In this document: piece by piece, positions 15,188 to 22,823 of the stretch
How positions within the stretch are numbered: the first letter of the stretch is position 1
Layout: each line of letters starts with the position of its first letter
Source of the DNA: an uncultured Olsenella sp.
GTDB taxonomy: Bacteria > Actinomycetota > Coriobacteriia > Coriobacteriales > Atopobiaceae
Direction: 5' to 3'
Length of the DNA stretch: 46,803 bases
NCBI GenBank assembly: GCA_949290055.1
Contig: CASEQJ010000014.1
Coordinates: forward strand, 1-46,803
Program-made: the position numbers and the translations under genes
The notes under the pieces: generated by a model
The model's input: the letters and a program-made list of their open reading frames with translations, nothing else
What the model was told of the DNA's origin: nothing
The model's database searches: none

Positions 15188-16215
15188 ATTGGGGACTGTC
15201 CCCAATTAACAGACGCAGGCACCCCGGACGCGTCATCGCCCTTCTCGGCGCGCTGCTCGTGGCCACGGTCCTCGTGTCGCTGGCGCTCGGCCGCTATCCC
15301 ATCGGCCCGGCCGACGCGCTCGAGCTCCTGGCCTCCCGCGTGGCGCCCGGCCTCGGCGACTTCTCCGCGCAGCAGGAGACGCTCTTCTTCAACGTGCGGC
15401 TGCCACGCATCCTGCTGGTGATTCTCGTGGGCGCGAGCCTCTCGGCCGCAGGCGCCGCCTTCCAGGGAATCTTCCAGAATCCGCTCGTCTCGCCCGACTT
15501 CCTCGGCGCGTCGCAGGGCGCGGCCTTTGGCGCGTGCTGGGCCATTCTCGCGGGCGGCACTTCGCTTGTGATCTCAGGCTCGGCCTTTGCCGTCTCGCTC
15601 GCTGCGGTGGGAATCGTGCTGCTGGTGAGCAGCCGGGCGCGCGGCAACCGGATCCTCGTGACCGTGCTCGCCGGCATCATGGTGAAGTCGCTCTTCGAGG
15701 CGGGCGTCTCCTACACCAAGCTCGTGGCCGACCCGTCCAACCAGCTGCAGGCGATCACGTTCTGGCTGCTCGGCTCGTTCAACGGTGCCAAGGTGGCCGA
15801 CCTCGCGCTGGCCACGGGGCCCATCGCCGTTGGCCTCGCCGGCCTCATGGCCATGCGCTGGCGCCTCAACGTCCTCACGATGTCCGACGACGAGGCGCTC
15901 TCCATGGGCGTGAACGCCCCGCGCGTGCGCGCCGTGGCCGTGCTCTTCTCGGCGCTCGTGACCGCGGCGAGCGTGGCGGTCTCCGGGCTTATAGGCTGGG
16001 TGGGGCTCGTGGTGCCACACCTCGCGCGCGGCCTCGTGGGCAGCGACTACCGGCACCTCCTGCCGGCCAGCATGCTCGCGGGGGCGACGTTTCTCCTGGT
16101 GGTGGACGACATCGCGCGTCTCGCGCTCACGGCGGAGATCCCCATCGGCATTCTCACGTCCGTGGTGGGCGCGCCGTTCTTCCTGTGGCTCATCGTGAAG
16201 AGGGGGCGCGGCTGA
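15178..16215 (+). CDS. FecCD-fold ABC importer permease (probable molybdate/tungstate)
   Basis: A 345-residue permease with about 8-10 hydrophobic segments and the FecCD/BtuC signature near the C-terminus (GLIGWVGLVVPHLAR, then LLPASMLAGA). A GGGGAAGGG ribosome site upstream supports ATG 15178, which makes the first dozen residues the translation of the GGGGAC palindrome; the ordinary family sequence begins at about residue 14. Its operon starts with yqeB-xdhC behind a ModE-like operator. The best analogy is therefore the type II molybdate/tungstate importer MolBCA of Haemophilus rather than an iron-siderophore or B12 system. The fold is certain; the substrate is inferred. Confidence 0.88.
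   Translation: MSVNWGLSPINRRRHPGRVIALLGALLVATVLVSLALGRYPIGPADALELLASRVAPGLGDFSAQQETLFFNVRLPRILLVILVGASLSAAGAAFQGIFQNPLVSPDFLGASQGAAFGACWAILAGGTSLVISGSAFAVSLAAVGIVLLVSSRARGNRILVTVLAGIMVKSLFEAGVSYTKLVADPSNQLQAITFWLLGSFNGAKVADLALATGPIAVGLAGLMAMRWRLNVLTMSDDEALSMGVNAPRVRAVAVLFSALVTAASVAVSGLIGWVGLVVPHLARGLVGSDYRHLLPASMLAGATFLLVVDDIARLALTAEIPIGILTSVVGAPFFLWLIVKRGRG
15182..15212. repeat. GGGGAC palindrome at overlapping gene junction
   Basis: 31 bp around a central T. It contains the stop codon of yqeB-xdhC and is translated as residues 2-12 (SVNWGLSPIN...) of the following permease. Confidence 0.88.
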
Positions 16216-16216
16216 C

Positions 16217-17026
16217 ATGAGCTTTGAGATTACCGGACTCAGCTTCTCCTACGGCGACCACGCGGTGCTCGAGGGCGTGGACCTCTCCGTCGCGGACGGC
16301 GAGCTCGCGTGCGTGCTCGGGCCCAACGGCGTGGGCAAGACGACGCTCTTCCGCTGCATTCTCGGCCTCGAGCGCCCGCGCGCGGGGACCATCCTCGTGA
16401 ACGGCCGGCCGCTCGACGAGCTCACGATTGCCGAGCGCGCCCGCGAGATGGCCTTCGTCCCGCAGAGCCACGCGCAGGTCTTTGACTACGACGTATTCGA
16501 CGTCGTGCTCATGAGCGCGGCGTCGCGCCTGGGGCCGCTGCGCGCGCCCGCCGCGTCCGACCGTGCCCGCGCCGAGGAGGCGCTCGAGCGCGTGGGCGTG
16601 GCGCACCTCGCGCACCGGAGCTTCATGCAGGTCTCGGGCGGGGAGCGGCAGCTCGTCCTTATCGCCCGCGCCATTGCGCAGGACGCGCGCTCGATCGTCA
16701 TGGACGAGCCCACGAGCGCGCTCGACTTTGGCAACACGGTGCGCGTGATGGCGGTGGTGCGGCGGCTCGCGAGCGAGGGGCTCTCGGTCATTGCGTCCAC
16801 GCACGCGCCCGACCTGGCCTACCTCTACGCGGACACGGTACTCGCCCTCGACGGCGGGCGCGTCCGCGCGTGCGGCGCTCCGGCGGACGTGATTACCGGG
16901 CCGCTCCTGAGCGAGCTCTACGGCCTGCCCGTCGAGGTCAGCTCGCTCCACAACGATCGGGCGCGCGCCTGCGTGCCGGCCTGCGAATTGGGGACAGTCC
17001 CCAATTCGCACAAAAGTTTTATGTGA
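16217..17026 (+). CDS. ABC importer ATP-binding subunit (FecE/BtuD/MolC type)
   Basis: A 269-residue ABC ATPase. Walker A is GPNGVGKTT (about residues 35-43), the Q-loop is in FVPQSH, the signature is VSGGERQL (about 138), and Walker B is SIVMDEPTSALDFG (about 157). It begins 1 bp after the permease stop. The last residues (ELGTVPNSHKSFM) come from the GGGGAC palindromes at 16982-17050, and the TGA stop lies at the start of the second palindrome, so the repeat has replaced the original C-terminus. It energises the adjacent permease. Confidence 0.93.
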   Translation: MSFEITGLSFSYGDHAVLEGVDLSVADGELACVLGPNGVGKTTLFRCILGLERPRAGTILVNGRPLDELTIAERAREMAFVPQSHAQVFDYDVFDVVLMSAASRLGPLRAPAASDRARAEEALERVGVAHLAHRSFMQVSGGERQLVLIARAIAQDARSIVMDEPTSALDFGNTVRVMAVVRRLASEGLSVIASTHAPDLAYLYADTVLALDGGRVRACGAPADVITGPLLSELYGLPVEVSSLHNDRARACVPACELGTVPNSHKSFM

Positions 17027-17050
17027 ATTGGGGACTGTCCCCAATTTACA
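16982..17050. repeat. Paired GGGGAC palindromes, second composite copy
   Basis: Units at 16982-17010 (central A) and 17022-17050 (central T) are joined by a linker containing AAAGTTTTA. Order, central bases and linker match 3532-3601. The pair encodes the ATPase tail and stop, and ends just before the GGAAGGGAG ribosome site of the binding-protein gene. Confidence 0.9.
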
Positions 17051-17067
17051 GGCGGAAGGGAGAAGAA

Positions 17068-18153
17068 GTGAGGAGAAGGACGTTCTTATCGGCGGTCGCG
17101 GCGCTTGCGGTGGCGGTGTCGCTCGGGGCGTGCGGAGGCGCGCCGGCTACGGAGTCCGCCCCTGCCGACGAGGCCTCAACGCGCGTGGTCACGGACTCGC
17201 TCGGGCGCGAGGTGGAGATCCCGGCCGAGGTCGAGCGGATTGCGGCGTCCGGCCCCGTGGCCCAGCAGGTGCTGCTCACGGTGGCGCCCGAGCGCATGGT
17301 CGGCCTCTCCGGCGAGCTTACGGACGAGCAGCTCGCCTACCTCGGCGAGGACCTGGCCGACCTGCCCGTCTTTGGTCAGATCTACGGCGGCAAGGGCGAC
17401 TTCAACCGCGAGGCCGTCGCCGCCGCGGACCCGCAGTTGATTATCGACGTCGGCGAGAACAAGGACTCGCTCGTCGAGGAGCTGGACACGCTGCAGGAGC
17501 AGCTCGGCATTCCGTGCGTGCACATAGACTCGACCGACCTCCACAGCTACGCCGACCTCTACGACCAGCTCGCGGAGATTCTTGGCTCCGAGAAGGCCGC
17601 CGAGCTCGCCGACTACTGCCGTGACGCGGTGGCTGAGGTCGAGGCCGTGGTCGCGGAGGTCCCCGAGGACGAGCGTCCGCGCGCGGCGTACCTGCTCGGC
17701 GACACGGGCACCAATGCTATGGCGCGCGGCGGCTTCCAGTCCGGGATCATTGACATGTGCTCCGAGAACGTTGTGGTGGTGGACGACCCGTCGTCCAGCG
17801 GCAAGGGCAACGAGATCGGCCTCGAGCAGATCGCGCTCTGGGACCCCGAGCTCATCGTCTTCGTGGGCGACTCGATTTATGACACCGTGGGCGACGAGCC
17901 GGCTTGGGCCGAGCTCAGCGCCATCAAGTCCGGCAACTACTTCCGCGCGCCGAGCGAGCCTTACAACTGGATCTCCATGCCTGCCTCGGTCAACCAGATC
18001 ATCGGCCTGCAGTGGTACGCGCGCCTGTGCTACCCGGACCGCTTCGACGACGACCTGCGCGACGTGGTGGGGGAGTACTACCAGCTCTTCTACGGCCACG
18101 ACCTCACGGGCGAGGGGTACGACGCGCTGATGCGCGGCGCCGTGCGGGAGTAG
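17068..18153 (+). CDS. Periplasmic-binding-type lipoprotein of the type II importer
   Basis: A 361-residue lipoprotein starting at GTG 17068 after AAGGGAGAAG. The N-terminal RRR, hydrophobic stretch and LGAC lipobox give the lipid-anchored cysteine at about residue 23. The rest is a PF01497-type (BtuF/FhuD/MolA) fold: VVTDSLGREVEIPAEVERI, LPVFGQIYGGKGDFNREAVAAADPQLIID, and a C-terminal LYDQL...FYGHDLTGEGYDALM. It completes the permease-ATPase-receptor set. Its place behind a ModE-like site and yqeB-xdhC suggests oxyanion (molybdate or tungstate) binding as in MolA, but ferric or cobamide ligands cannot be excluded from sequence. The stop is 3 bp before the inverted-repeat element at 18156. 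Confidence 0.9.
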   Translation: MRRRTFLSAVAALAVAVSLGACGGAPATESAPADEASTRVVTDSLGREVEIPAEVERIAASGPVAQQVLLTVAPERMVGLSGELTDEQLAYLGEDLADLPVFGQIYGGKGDFNREAVAAADPQLIIDVGENKDSLVEELDTLQEQLGIPCVHIDSTDLHSYADLYDQLAEILGSEKAAELADYCRDAVAEVEAVVAEVPEDERPRAAYLLGDTGTNAMARGGFQSGIIDMCSENVVVVDDPSSSGKGNEIGLEQIALWDPELIVFVGDSIYDTVGDEPAWAELSAIKSGNYFRAPSEPYNWISMPASVNQIIGLQWYARLCYPDRFDDDLRDVVGEYYQLFYGHDLTGEGYDALMRGAVRE

Positions 18154-18155
18154 AT

Positions 18156-18287
18156 CTCATTGTCTGGGTACTTTTTCGCCCTACCCTCAAGTATCGCTGT
18201 GAAGCGATAGCGGTCTGAGCTGCGCAAACTCATTGTCTGCTGTCCTGACTACTTTGAGTGCTCGAGAAAAAGTACCCAGACAATGAG
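18156..18287. repeat. 132-bp inverted-repeat element, first of two
   Basis: Perfect 22-bp arms at 18156-18177 and 18266-18287 contain the core TGGGTACTTTTT. The interior has a hairpin ATCGCT-GTGA-AGCGAT near 18195 and a copy of CTCATTGTCTG near 18229. It occupies the gap between the convergent receptor and NTPase genes. Confidence 0.85.
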
Positions 18288-18354
18288 TTGGGGAGCCGCG
18301 GTGCCTGTTTGTCAACCGCTTTCCTGCGGTTTTGCGGGGCCCTCGCACGGTTGC

Positions 18355-18482
18355 AAAAGGTTGGGTACTTTTTTGCGCATGTCCAGAGTACAAGCGCGCA
18401 CGTCCTTGACGTTTTAGCAGCTCAAACGTTTGCTACATTTGTCGGCTACTTTGGGGGTGAGCAAAAAAGTACCCAACCTTTT
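18355..18482. repeat. 128-bp inverted-repeat element, second of two
   Basis: Perfect 22-bp arms at 18355-18376 and 18461-18482 share the core TGGGTACTTTTTT with the first element, but the outer arm bases differ. Pairing is kept by matching changes in both arms. The interior shares CTACTTTGRG just before the right arm. It ends 9 bp from the stop codon of the minus-strand NTPase gene. Confidence 0.85.
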
Positions 18483-18491
18483 CGGGAGGCG

Positions 18492-19049
18492 TCAGAGAAG
18501 GGCCTCATGCAGCCAGCGGACGCCCGACTCGTCGGGGGAGAGGAGCTCGACGGAGCGCCAGCTTTGGGCAAAGCGCGTGCGAGCGTCCTCGGCGAGCGTC
18601 GCGCGCACGACCACGAGGACATGCGGCCAGGCGGGCGTGGGCCCGGCGTCCAGCAGCTCGAGCGCCGCGGTGAGCCCCTCGCCGCGGCGCAGCTCGAGCG
18701 GGCCGATCTCGTCGATCACGAGAAGGCCGGGCCGCATGTCGCCCGAGGTCGCTGCTAGCTCGGTAAGGTGCGCGTTCACGCGCGCAAGCGCGTTCGCGTC
18801 AAAGTCCCAGCCCAGGCTGTCCGCACATCTGTTAATTGGGGACTGTCCCCAATTTACAGGCGTGGCGAGAAGGACGCGCTCGTGCGAGGGCAAGAGCACG
18901 TTCGCAATCCCGACCTTCTTGCCGTCGCGCCACACGCCCGGCGCAAGCACGCCGCGCACGGGCACGCCAGCCGCCTCGAGCTCGCGCACACCCGCCTCGA
19001 GCCACGTGGTCTTGCCCGACCGAATGTCTCCGGTGAGAATGAACAGCAT
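18492..19049 (-). CDS. THEP1-like P-loop NTPase with a repeat-encoded insertion
   Basis: A 185-residue protein if started at the ATG at 19049 (MLFILTGDIRSGKTTW). An upstream ATG at 19070 would add seven residues but has no ribosome site. Walker A is GDIRSGKTT and Walker B is LLVIDEIGPLEL, the signature of THEP1-type nucleoside-triphosphatases. Between the ERVLLA strand and GWDFDANALARVNAHL lies PVNWGQSPINR, encoded by the GGGGAC palindrome at 18829-18859 read in frame. Its role is unknown; the position next to DUF364 and the importer suggests metal or cofactor handling. Its start codon is only 34 bp from that of the divergent DUF364 gene. Confidence 0.82.
   Translation of the reverse strand: MLFILTGDIRSGKTTWLEAGVRELEAAGVPVRGVLAPGVWRDGKKVGIANVLLPSHERVLLATPVNWGQSPINRCADSLGWDFDANALARVNAHLTELAATSGDMRPGLLVIDEIGPLELRRGEGLTAALELLDAGPTPAWPHVLVVVRATLAEDARTRFAQSWRSVELLSPDESGVRWLHEALL
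18829..18859. repeat. GGGGAC palindrome inside a coding sequence
   Basis: A full 31-bp copy lies within the THEP1-like gene, in frame, adding about ten codons (VNWGQSPIN core) without a stop. It is the only copy that is wholly internal to a gene. Confidence 0.9.
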
Positions 19050-19083
19050 GCCGCCCCCCCGATAGCCCAACCTGGAGGAAATG

Positions 19084-19881
19084 ATGACAGAAGCGTGGTC
19101 GCTCTACGACCGAATGATCGCCCAGATTCCCGACGACGCGCTTGTGCGGCAGGTGGTCATGGGCGCACACCACTGTCTCGTCGAGGCGGAGTGCGGGACG
19201 GGCGTGGCGGCGCTCCATCGCGGCGGTGCGCGCCTGCGCATGGAGCGAGACTGGGTGGGGCGTCCTCTGCGCGAGCTCGCGACCTGCGCAAAGTCGTGGG
19301 ACTTCGAGGTGGCGTCGGTGGGCGTCGCGGCGCTCAACGCCTGGCACAACCAGTACGAGCGCCTAGCCGCTCTGGGGCTGGTCACAGACGTGGAGAGCAC
19401 GGACCCGTTCGTGTTTCTCGCCCCGGTAGCCGCGGGCATGGCGGCCGAGAAGGACGACGGCTCGCGACCCCGCGCGGTGGTGGTCGGTCACTTCCCGCAC
19501 CTCGCGGCAATCGCCGAGCACGCGGACGTCGCCGTGCTCGAGCGCGCCGCCCACGCGGACACGGACCTGCCGGACACCGCCTGCGAGTACCTGCTGCCGG
19601 ATGCGGACCTCGTCGTCATGACGGGCATGACGCTTGCCAACAAGACCATGCCGCGTCTGCTGGAGCTTGCGCGCGACGCGCTCACCTGTGTGGTGGGCCC
19701 CTCGGCCACGATCTGCGCGCCGGTGCTGGACGCGGGCGCGGACCTCGTCGCCGGCAGCGTGGTCGCCGACGTCGCGCTCGCCCGCAAGGTCGTGACCTGC
19801 GGCGCCCCGCTCCACGGCTCCGGCGCACTCGAGCACGTGCTCGTCGCCACGCCCCGTGGCCGTGCGGCGCTCGCGCGCTGA
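19084..19881 (+). CDS. DUF364 (putative heavy-metal chelation) protein
   Basis: A 265-residue protein with the layout of DUF4213/DUF364 proteins: N-terminal WSLYDRMIAQIP, then CAKSWDFEVASVGVAALNAWHN, a Rossmann-like AVVVGHFPHLAAIAEHADVAVLER, LLPDADLVVMTGMTLANKTMPRLLELA, and VVGPSATICAPVLDAGADLVAGSVV. I prefer the second ATG (19084), five bases from GGAGG, over 19081. Family members often sit beside type II metal or molybdate importers, matching the operon to the left. The biochemical role is unproven. Confidence 0.82.
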   Translation: MTEAWSLYDRMIAQIPDDALVRQVVMGAHHCLVEAECGTGVAALHRGGARLRMERDWVGRPLRELATCAKSWDFEVASVGVAALNAWHNQYERLAALGLVTDVESTDPFVFLAPVAAGMAAEKDDGSRPRAVVVGHFPHLAAIAEHADVAVLERAAHADTDLPDTACEYLLPDADLVVMTGMTLANKTMPRLLELARDALTCVVGPSATICAPVLDAGADLVAGSVVADVALARKVVTCGAPLHGSGALEHVLVATPRGRAALAR

Positions 19882-19890
19882 CGCCACGGC

Positions 19891-21036
19891 CTAGCTCATG
19901 CTTTCGACCATATCGTCAGTCTGTTTGATCAGCAGGTCGACAGGGGAGAGGTCCTGCCTCATAGTTGAGGCGTCTATGTAGCGCCGCCGCGCGCAGAAGC
20001 TCGCTGCCATGGACGTGCCGCGCGCGTCCGGATCGCCCTCCCCCTTCACGTAAACGAGCTGATCGGCCAGGTCGCCTGCCAGGTCTCGGCGACCCATGGC
20101 GAGAAGGACCGCAAGCAGGTCGGCAACTTGCTCGTCAGCGAGCTCCCGTACCAAGGACGCGTCGCCGTTGCGCGCCGTCGCGGCCCAGCTGACGTTCGCT
20201 GACGCATGGGCGAGCACCTGGCAGCCCGCCGGCGTGAGCCTCAGCCCCAGGTCAACGAAGGCCACACGAAAGATCATGACCGCAACGATCAGCGCAACCG
20301 ACACGCCTGCGATTGCGGGGCTTGGGTCGGTGAGCGCGGCGGCCGGCCCGAACACGCACCAGAGGCAGGCGAGTATGCTGACGAGAGGGTTGAATACAAG
20401 GTAGACAAGTGGGTTCGGCCTATGAGCGAGCCCAGCCGAGCAGAGCTCGCCAACGTAATCCTTGAGGAAACGCCCGAGCCGACGGTACTGATCGGCGCTT
20501 CTCGCGTGTCTGCAGAGCTCCCCCACGCTTGAGTTCGCGGCGTCCGGGGGCATGACGAGCTTGAGTGCGTCAAGGTCGTAGCGGCTCAGGCCAGCCGTCT
20601 TCACGGCAAGGCGCAGGTGAGCGCCGTATGAGTGAATCAGCCTTTCCTTGAGGTTGCGTTGGTCTTCGTGGCGCTTTTTCGTGACAATGGGCCCCTCGTC
20701 CTCGTCAGACGTTGCAACAATGCCCGCTGCGTGTCCGCGCGCCGTGAAGGTCGCGGCTCCGTGCCCCAGCATGCGGACGATTGCTGCGAGGGCGACTTCG
20801 TAGGCGTTTCTCTGGTTGGAGAGTTCGCTCTCCTCGTGGCAGCGCAGCGCGCCGAGCAGCACCGGGTGCAGCTCGGGGACGTCGGCGGTCGCGGGAACCT
20901 CGCCGGGAATCGGCGGCCTAAGCCGTTTGCTCACGCGGTTCATTGCGACGCACAGGACAAGGTAGGCAACGGGCACGCCCCATGCGACGATCCATGGGCG
21001 TGCGGTTTCCAGGATGTCTGCTGGCGAGAAGGGCAT
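19891..21036 (-). CDS. Uncharacterised membrane protein
   Basis: A 381-residue protein that I do not recognise. One hydrophobic anchor lies at about residues 15-35 (IVAWGVPVAYLVLCVAM). A soluble region of about 160 residues with a KKRHEDQRN charged stretch follows, then a pair of membrane segments at about 213-262, and a hydrophilic C-terminus of about 110 residues with LADEQVADLLAVLLAMGRRD. The arrangement is loosely like the C-terminal part of DUF2207 membrane proteins, but this is weak. Its stop codon is 9 bp from the convergent DUF364 stop, and it has no operon partner. Confidence 0.6.
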   Translation of the reverse strand: MPFSPADILETARPWIVAWGVPVAYLVLCVAMNRVSKRLRPPIPGEVPATADVPELHPVLLGALRCHEESELSNQRNAYEVALAAIVRMLGHGAATFTARGHAAGIVATSDEDEGPIVTKKRHEDQRNLKERLIHSYGAHLRLAVKTAGLSRYDLDALKLVMPPDAANSSVGELCRHARSADQYRRLGRFLKDYVGELCSAGLAHRPNPLVYLVFNPLVSILACLWCVFGPAAALTDPSPAIAGVSVALIVAVMIFRVAFVDLGLRLTPAGCQVLAHASANVSWAATARNGDASLVRELADEQVADLLAVLLAMGRRDLAGDLADQLVYVKGEGDPDARGTSMAASFCARRRYIDASTMRQDLSPVDLLIKQTDDMVESMS

Positions 21037-21157
21037 GCGCGCTCCAGTCCGATTAGCGACAACGCCCTCAGTGTAGGACGCGCCCCGGCGTGCCGAGGGC
21101 AGCCGGGGCGATGCTTACGAAGCCCGTACCTTGGGACGCCCGTTCTTCTCGCCAGCT

Positions 21158-21883
21158 CTAGAGCTCGCGCCTCTCGTAGAGCTTGAGCGAGACGGCGGCG
21201 GAGATCGCGAGCGCCACGGCGGACAGGGCGATAAGAACCACGCAGCCCACGGCCATGCCGGCAGGGGTGTCGAGCGCCTCGAGCGCGGCGGAGAGGAGCT
21301 CCATGCCCGGGATGCCGCCGTCGAGCATGCCGCTGTTGCCGAGGACGACCACGGGCACCACGAACAGCAGCACAATCGCCGTCGGCAGGATCTGCGTGGC
21401 GCGCGTCTGACCCAGACGGAAGTAGAGCGGCGTCACCACGCTTGCCACCACGGAGCCGATGAGCAGCGTGAAGCAGGTGGTGACGGCCATGACACCAAGC
21501 ATGCCCGGGTCAAAGGCGAACGCCTCGCCAATCTCGCCGGGCAGGCCCACCGCTGAGACGACGACAGTCGCCACCAGTGCTGCTACGAGCCCCACGACCA
21601 TCCCGAGCAGACCGAACGTCACGATGGCGGCATAGCGGCCGAGCACGACGTCGCGCCGGGAGAGCGGCAGCGTGAGCCGGAAGAGCTCCCAGTGGTTGAG
21701 CTGGTCGTAGGCGGCCAGGCCCATCGCGCTCATCATGAAGAACATGCAGGTGAGGGTAGCCGGCATGGCAAGTGGCGTCTGCATGCCGAGGCCAATGCAC
21801 AGGGAGACGAGTAGCCCCAGGCCCACGAGCTGTCGTGCGTAGTCGCGAAAGATCGTCATCTCGAGGAGGAATGCGCGCTTCAT
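21158..21883 (-). CDS. ABC-2 type permease of a YtrA-type operon
   Basis: A 241-residue protein starting with MKRAFLLEMTIFRDYARQL. Six hydrophobic segments and the LPLSRRDVVLGRYAAI motif after the second are typical of ABC2_membrane_5 permeases. Its ATG shares one base with the TAA of the upstream ATPase (TAATG), so the two are translationally coupled. With the GntR regulator and ATPase it forms a small exporter cassette of the kind induced by peptide antibiotics or membrane stress in Firmicutes. Substrate unknown. Confidence 0.85.
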   Translation of the reverse strand: MKRAFLLEMTIFRDYARQLVGLGLLVSLCIGLGMQTPLAMPATLTCMFFMMSAMGLAAYDQLNHWELFRLTLPLSRRDVVLGRYAAIVTFGLLGMVVGLVAALVATVVVSAVGLPGEIGEAFAFDPGMLGVMAVTTCFTLLIGSVVASVVTPLYFRLGQTRATQILPTAIVLLFVVPVVVLGNSGMLDGGIPGMELLSAALEALDTPAGMAVGCVVLIALSAVALAISAAVSLKLYERREL

Positions 21884-22788
21884 TATCGGACACCGCCCTT
21901 CAGGGTGAGGGTCATGTAGTCGTCTATGGTCATGCGGTCGACCGGGATATCCGGGAAGCTCTCCGCAAAGGCAAAGCGGTCGGGGACGAGCACGTCGATG
22001 CCGTAGTCGTGGCGCAGGTAGCGCAGCTCGGCGTCCGGGACGACGCCCGCGTCCGCGATCTTCTCGAGGTCCGCCACGCGGCAGCGCGCGACGCCCATCT
22101 CGTCGGTGATGACGTCCTTGGGCAGGTCGAAGACGATGCGCCCGGCGTCGATGCACACGATGCGGTCTGCGATGCGCTCGAGGTCGCTCGTGATATGGCT
22201 GCTCATGAGGATGGCGCGGCCGGGCTCGGCGACGAAGTCGCGCAGGAGGTCGAGCACCTCGTCGCGCGCCATCGGGTCCAGGCCGGCCGTGGCCTCGTCG
22301 AGAATGAGCAGGCGCGCGTCGTGCGCGAGCGCGCAGGCCAGGGAGAGCTTCATGCCCATGCCGCGCGAGAGGCTCTTCACGGTCTTCTTGGCGTCCAGCC
22401 CAAACTCGCCGACCAGGCGCTCGAAGCGGTGGGCGTCCCAGGTGGCGTAGGTGCGCTGGTAGATGCGCCCCACGTCGGCGACCTTGAGGTGCTCCGGCAG
22501 CGAGATCGCGTCAAAGACGACGCCGACCTGCTCCTTGGTTGCCGCGCCCGACGCGCGGGAGAGCTCGTCGCTGGGAACGCCGAGCACGCTCGAGGCGCCG
22601 CCGTCGGTGGGGAAGAGGCCGAGAAGCGCCTTTATGGTGGTGGACTTGCCGGCGCCGTTCTGGCCGATGAAGCCCACGACCTCGCCCTCGTTCACGGTGA
22701 GGTCCACGCCTTCCAGCGAGAACCCGCTGTAGTGCTTGGTGAGCCCGCGGGCCTCGATGAGAGTTCCGCTGGCGTTGCCCGTGCTCAT
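21883..22788 (-). CDS. ABC transporter ATPase of the YtrA-type operon
   Basis: A 301-residue ATPase. Walker A is GQNGAGKSTT (about residues 38-47), the signature is LSRGMGMKLSLACALAHD (about 135), Walker B is LLILDEATAGLDP, and an H-loop MSSHITSD follows. A C-terminal accessory region of about 80 residues (DAGRIVFDLPKDVITDE onward) is typical of YtrB-like exporter ATPases. It is translationally coupled to the permease and lies 35 bp downstream of the GntR-type regulator. Confidence 0.9.
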   Translation of the reverse strand: MSTGNASGTLIEARGLTKHYSGFSLEGVDLTVNEGEVVGFIGQNGAGKSTTIKALLGLFPTDGGASSVLGVPSDELSRASGAATKEQVGVVFDAISLPEHLKVADVGRIYQRTYATWDAHRFERLVGEFGLDAKKTVKSLSRGMGMKLSLACALAHDARLLILDEATAGLDPMARDEVLDLLRDFVAEPGRAILMSSHITSDLERIADRIVCIDAGRIVFDLPKDVITDEMGVARCRVADLEKIADAGVVPDAELRYLRHDYGIDVLVPDRFAFAESFPDIPVDRMTIDDYMTLTLKGGVR

Positions 22789-22823
22789 GTGACGTCCTTT
22801 CTGCGCGAGGTCCTTCTCGCGCG

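Noticed and set aside
15178..18153. Calling the ABC importer a siderophore or B12 transporter
   Set aside because: The fold is compatible, but the operon begins with a molybdenum-cofactor protein behind a ModE-like palindrome. No haem, corrinoid or Fur-type signal is seen.
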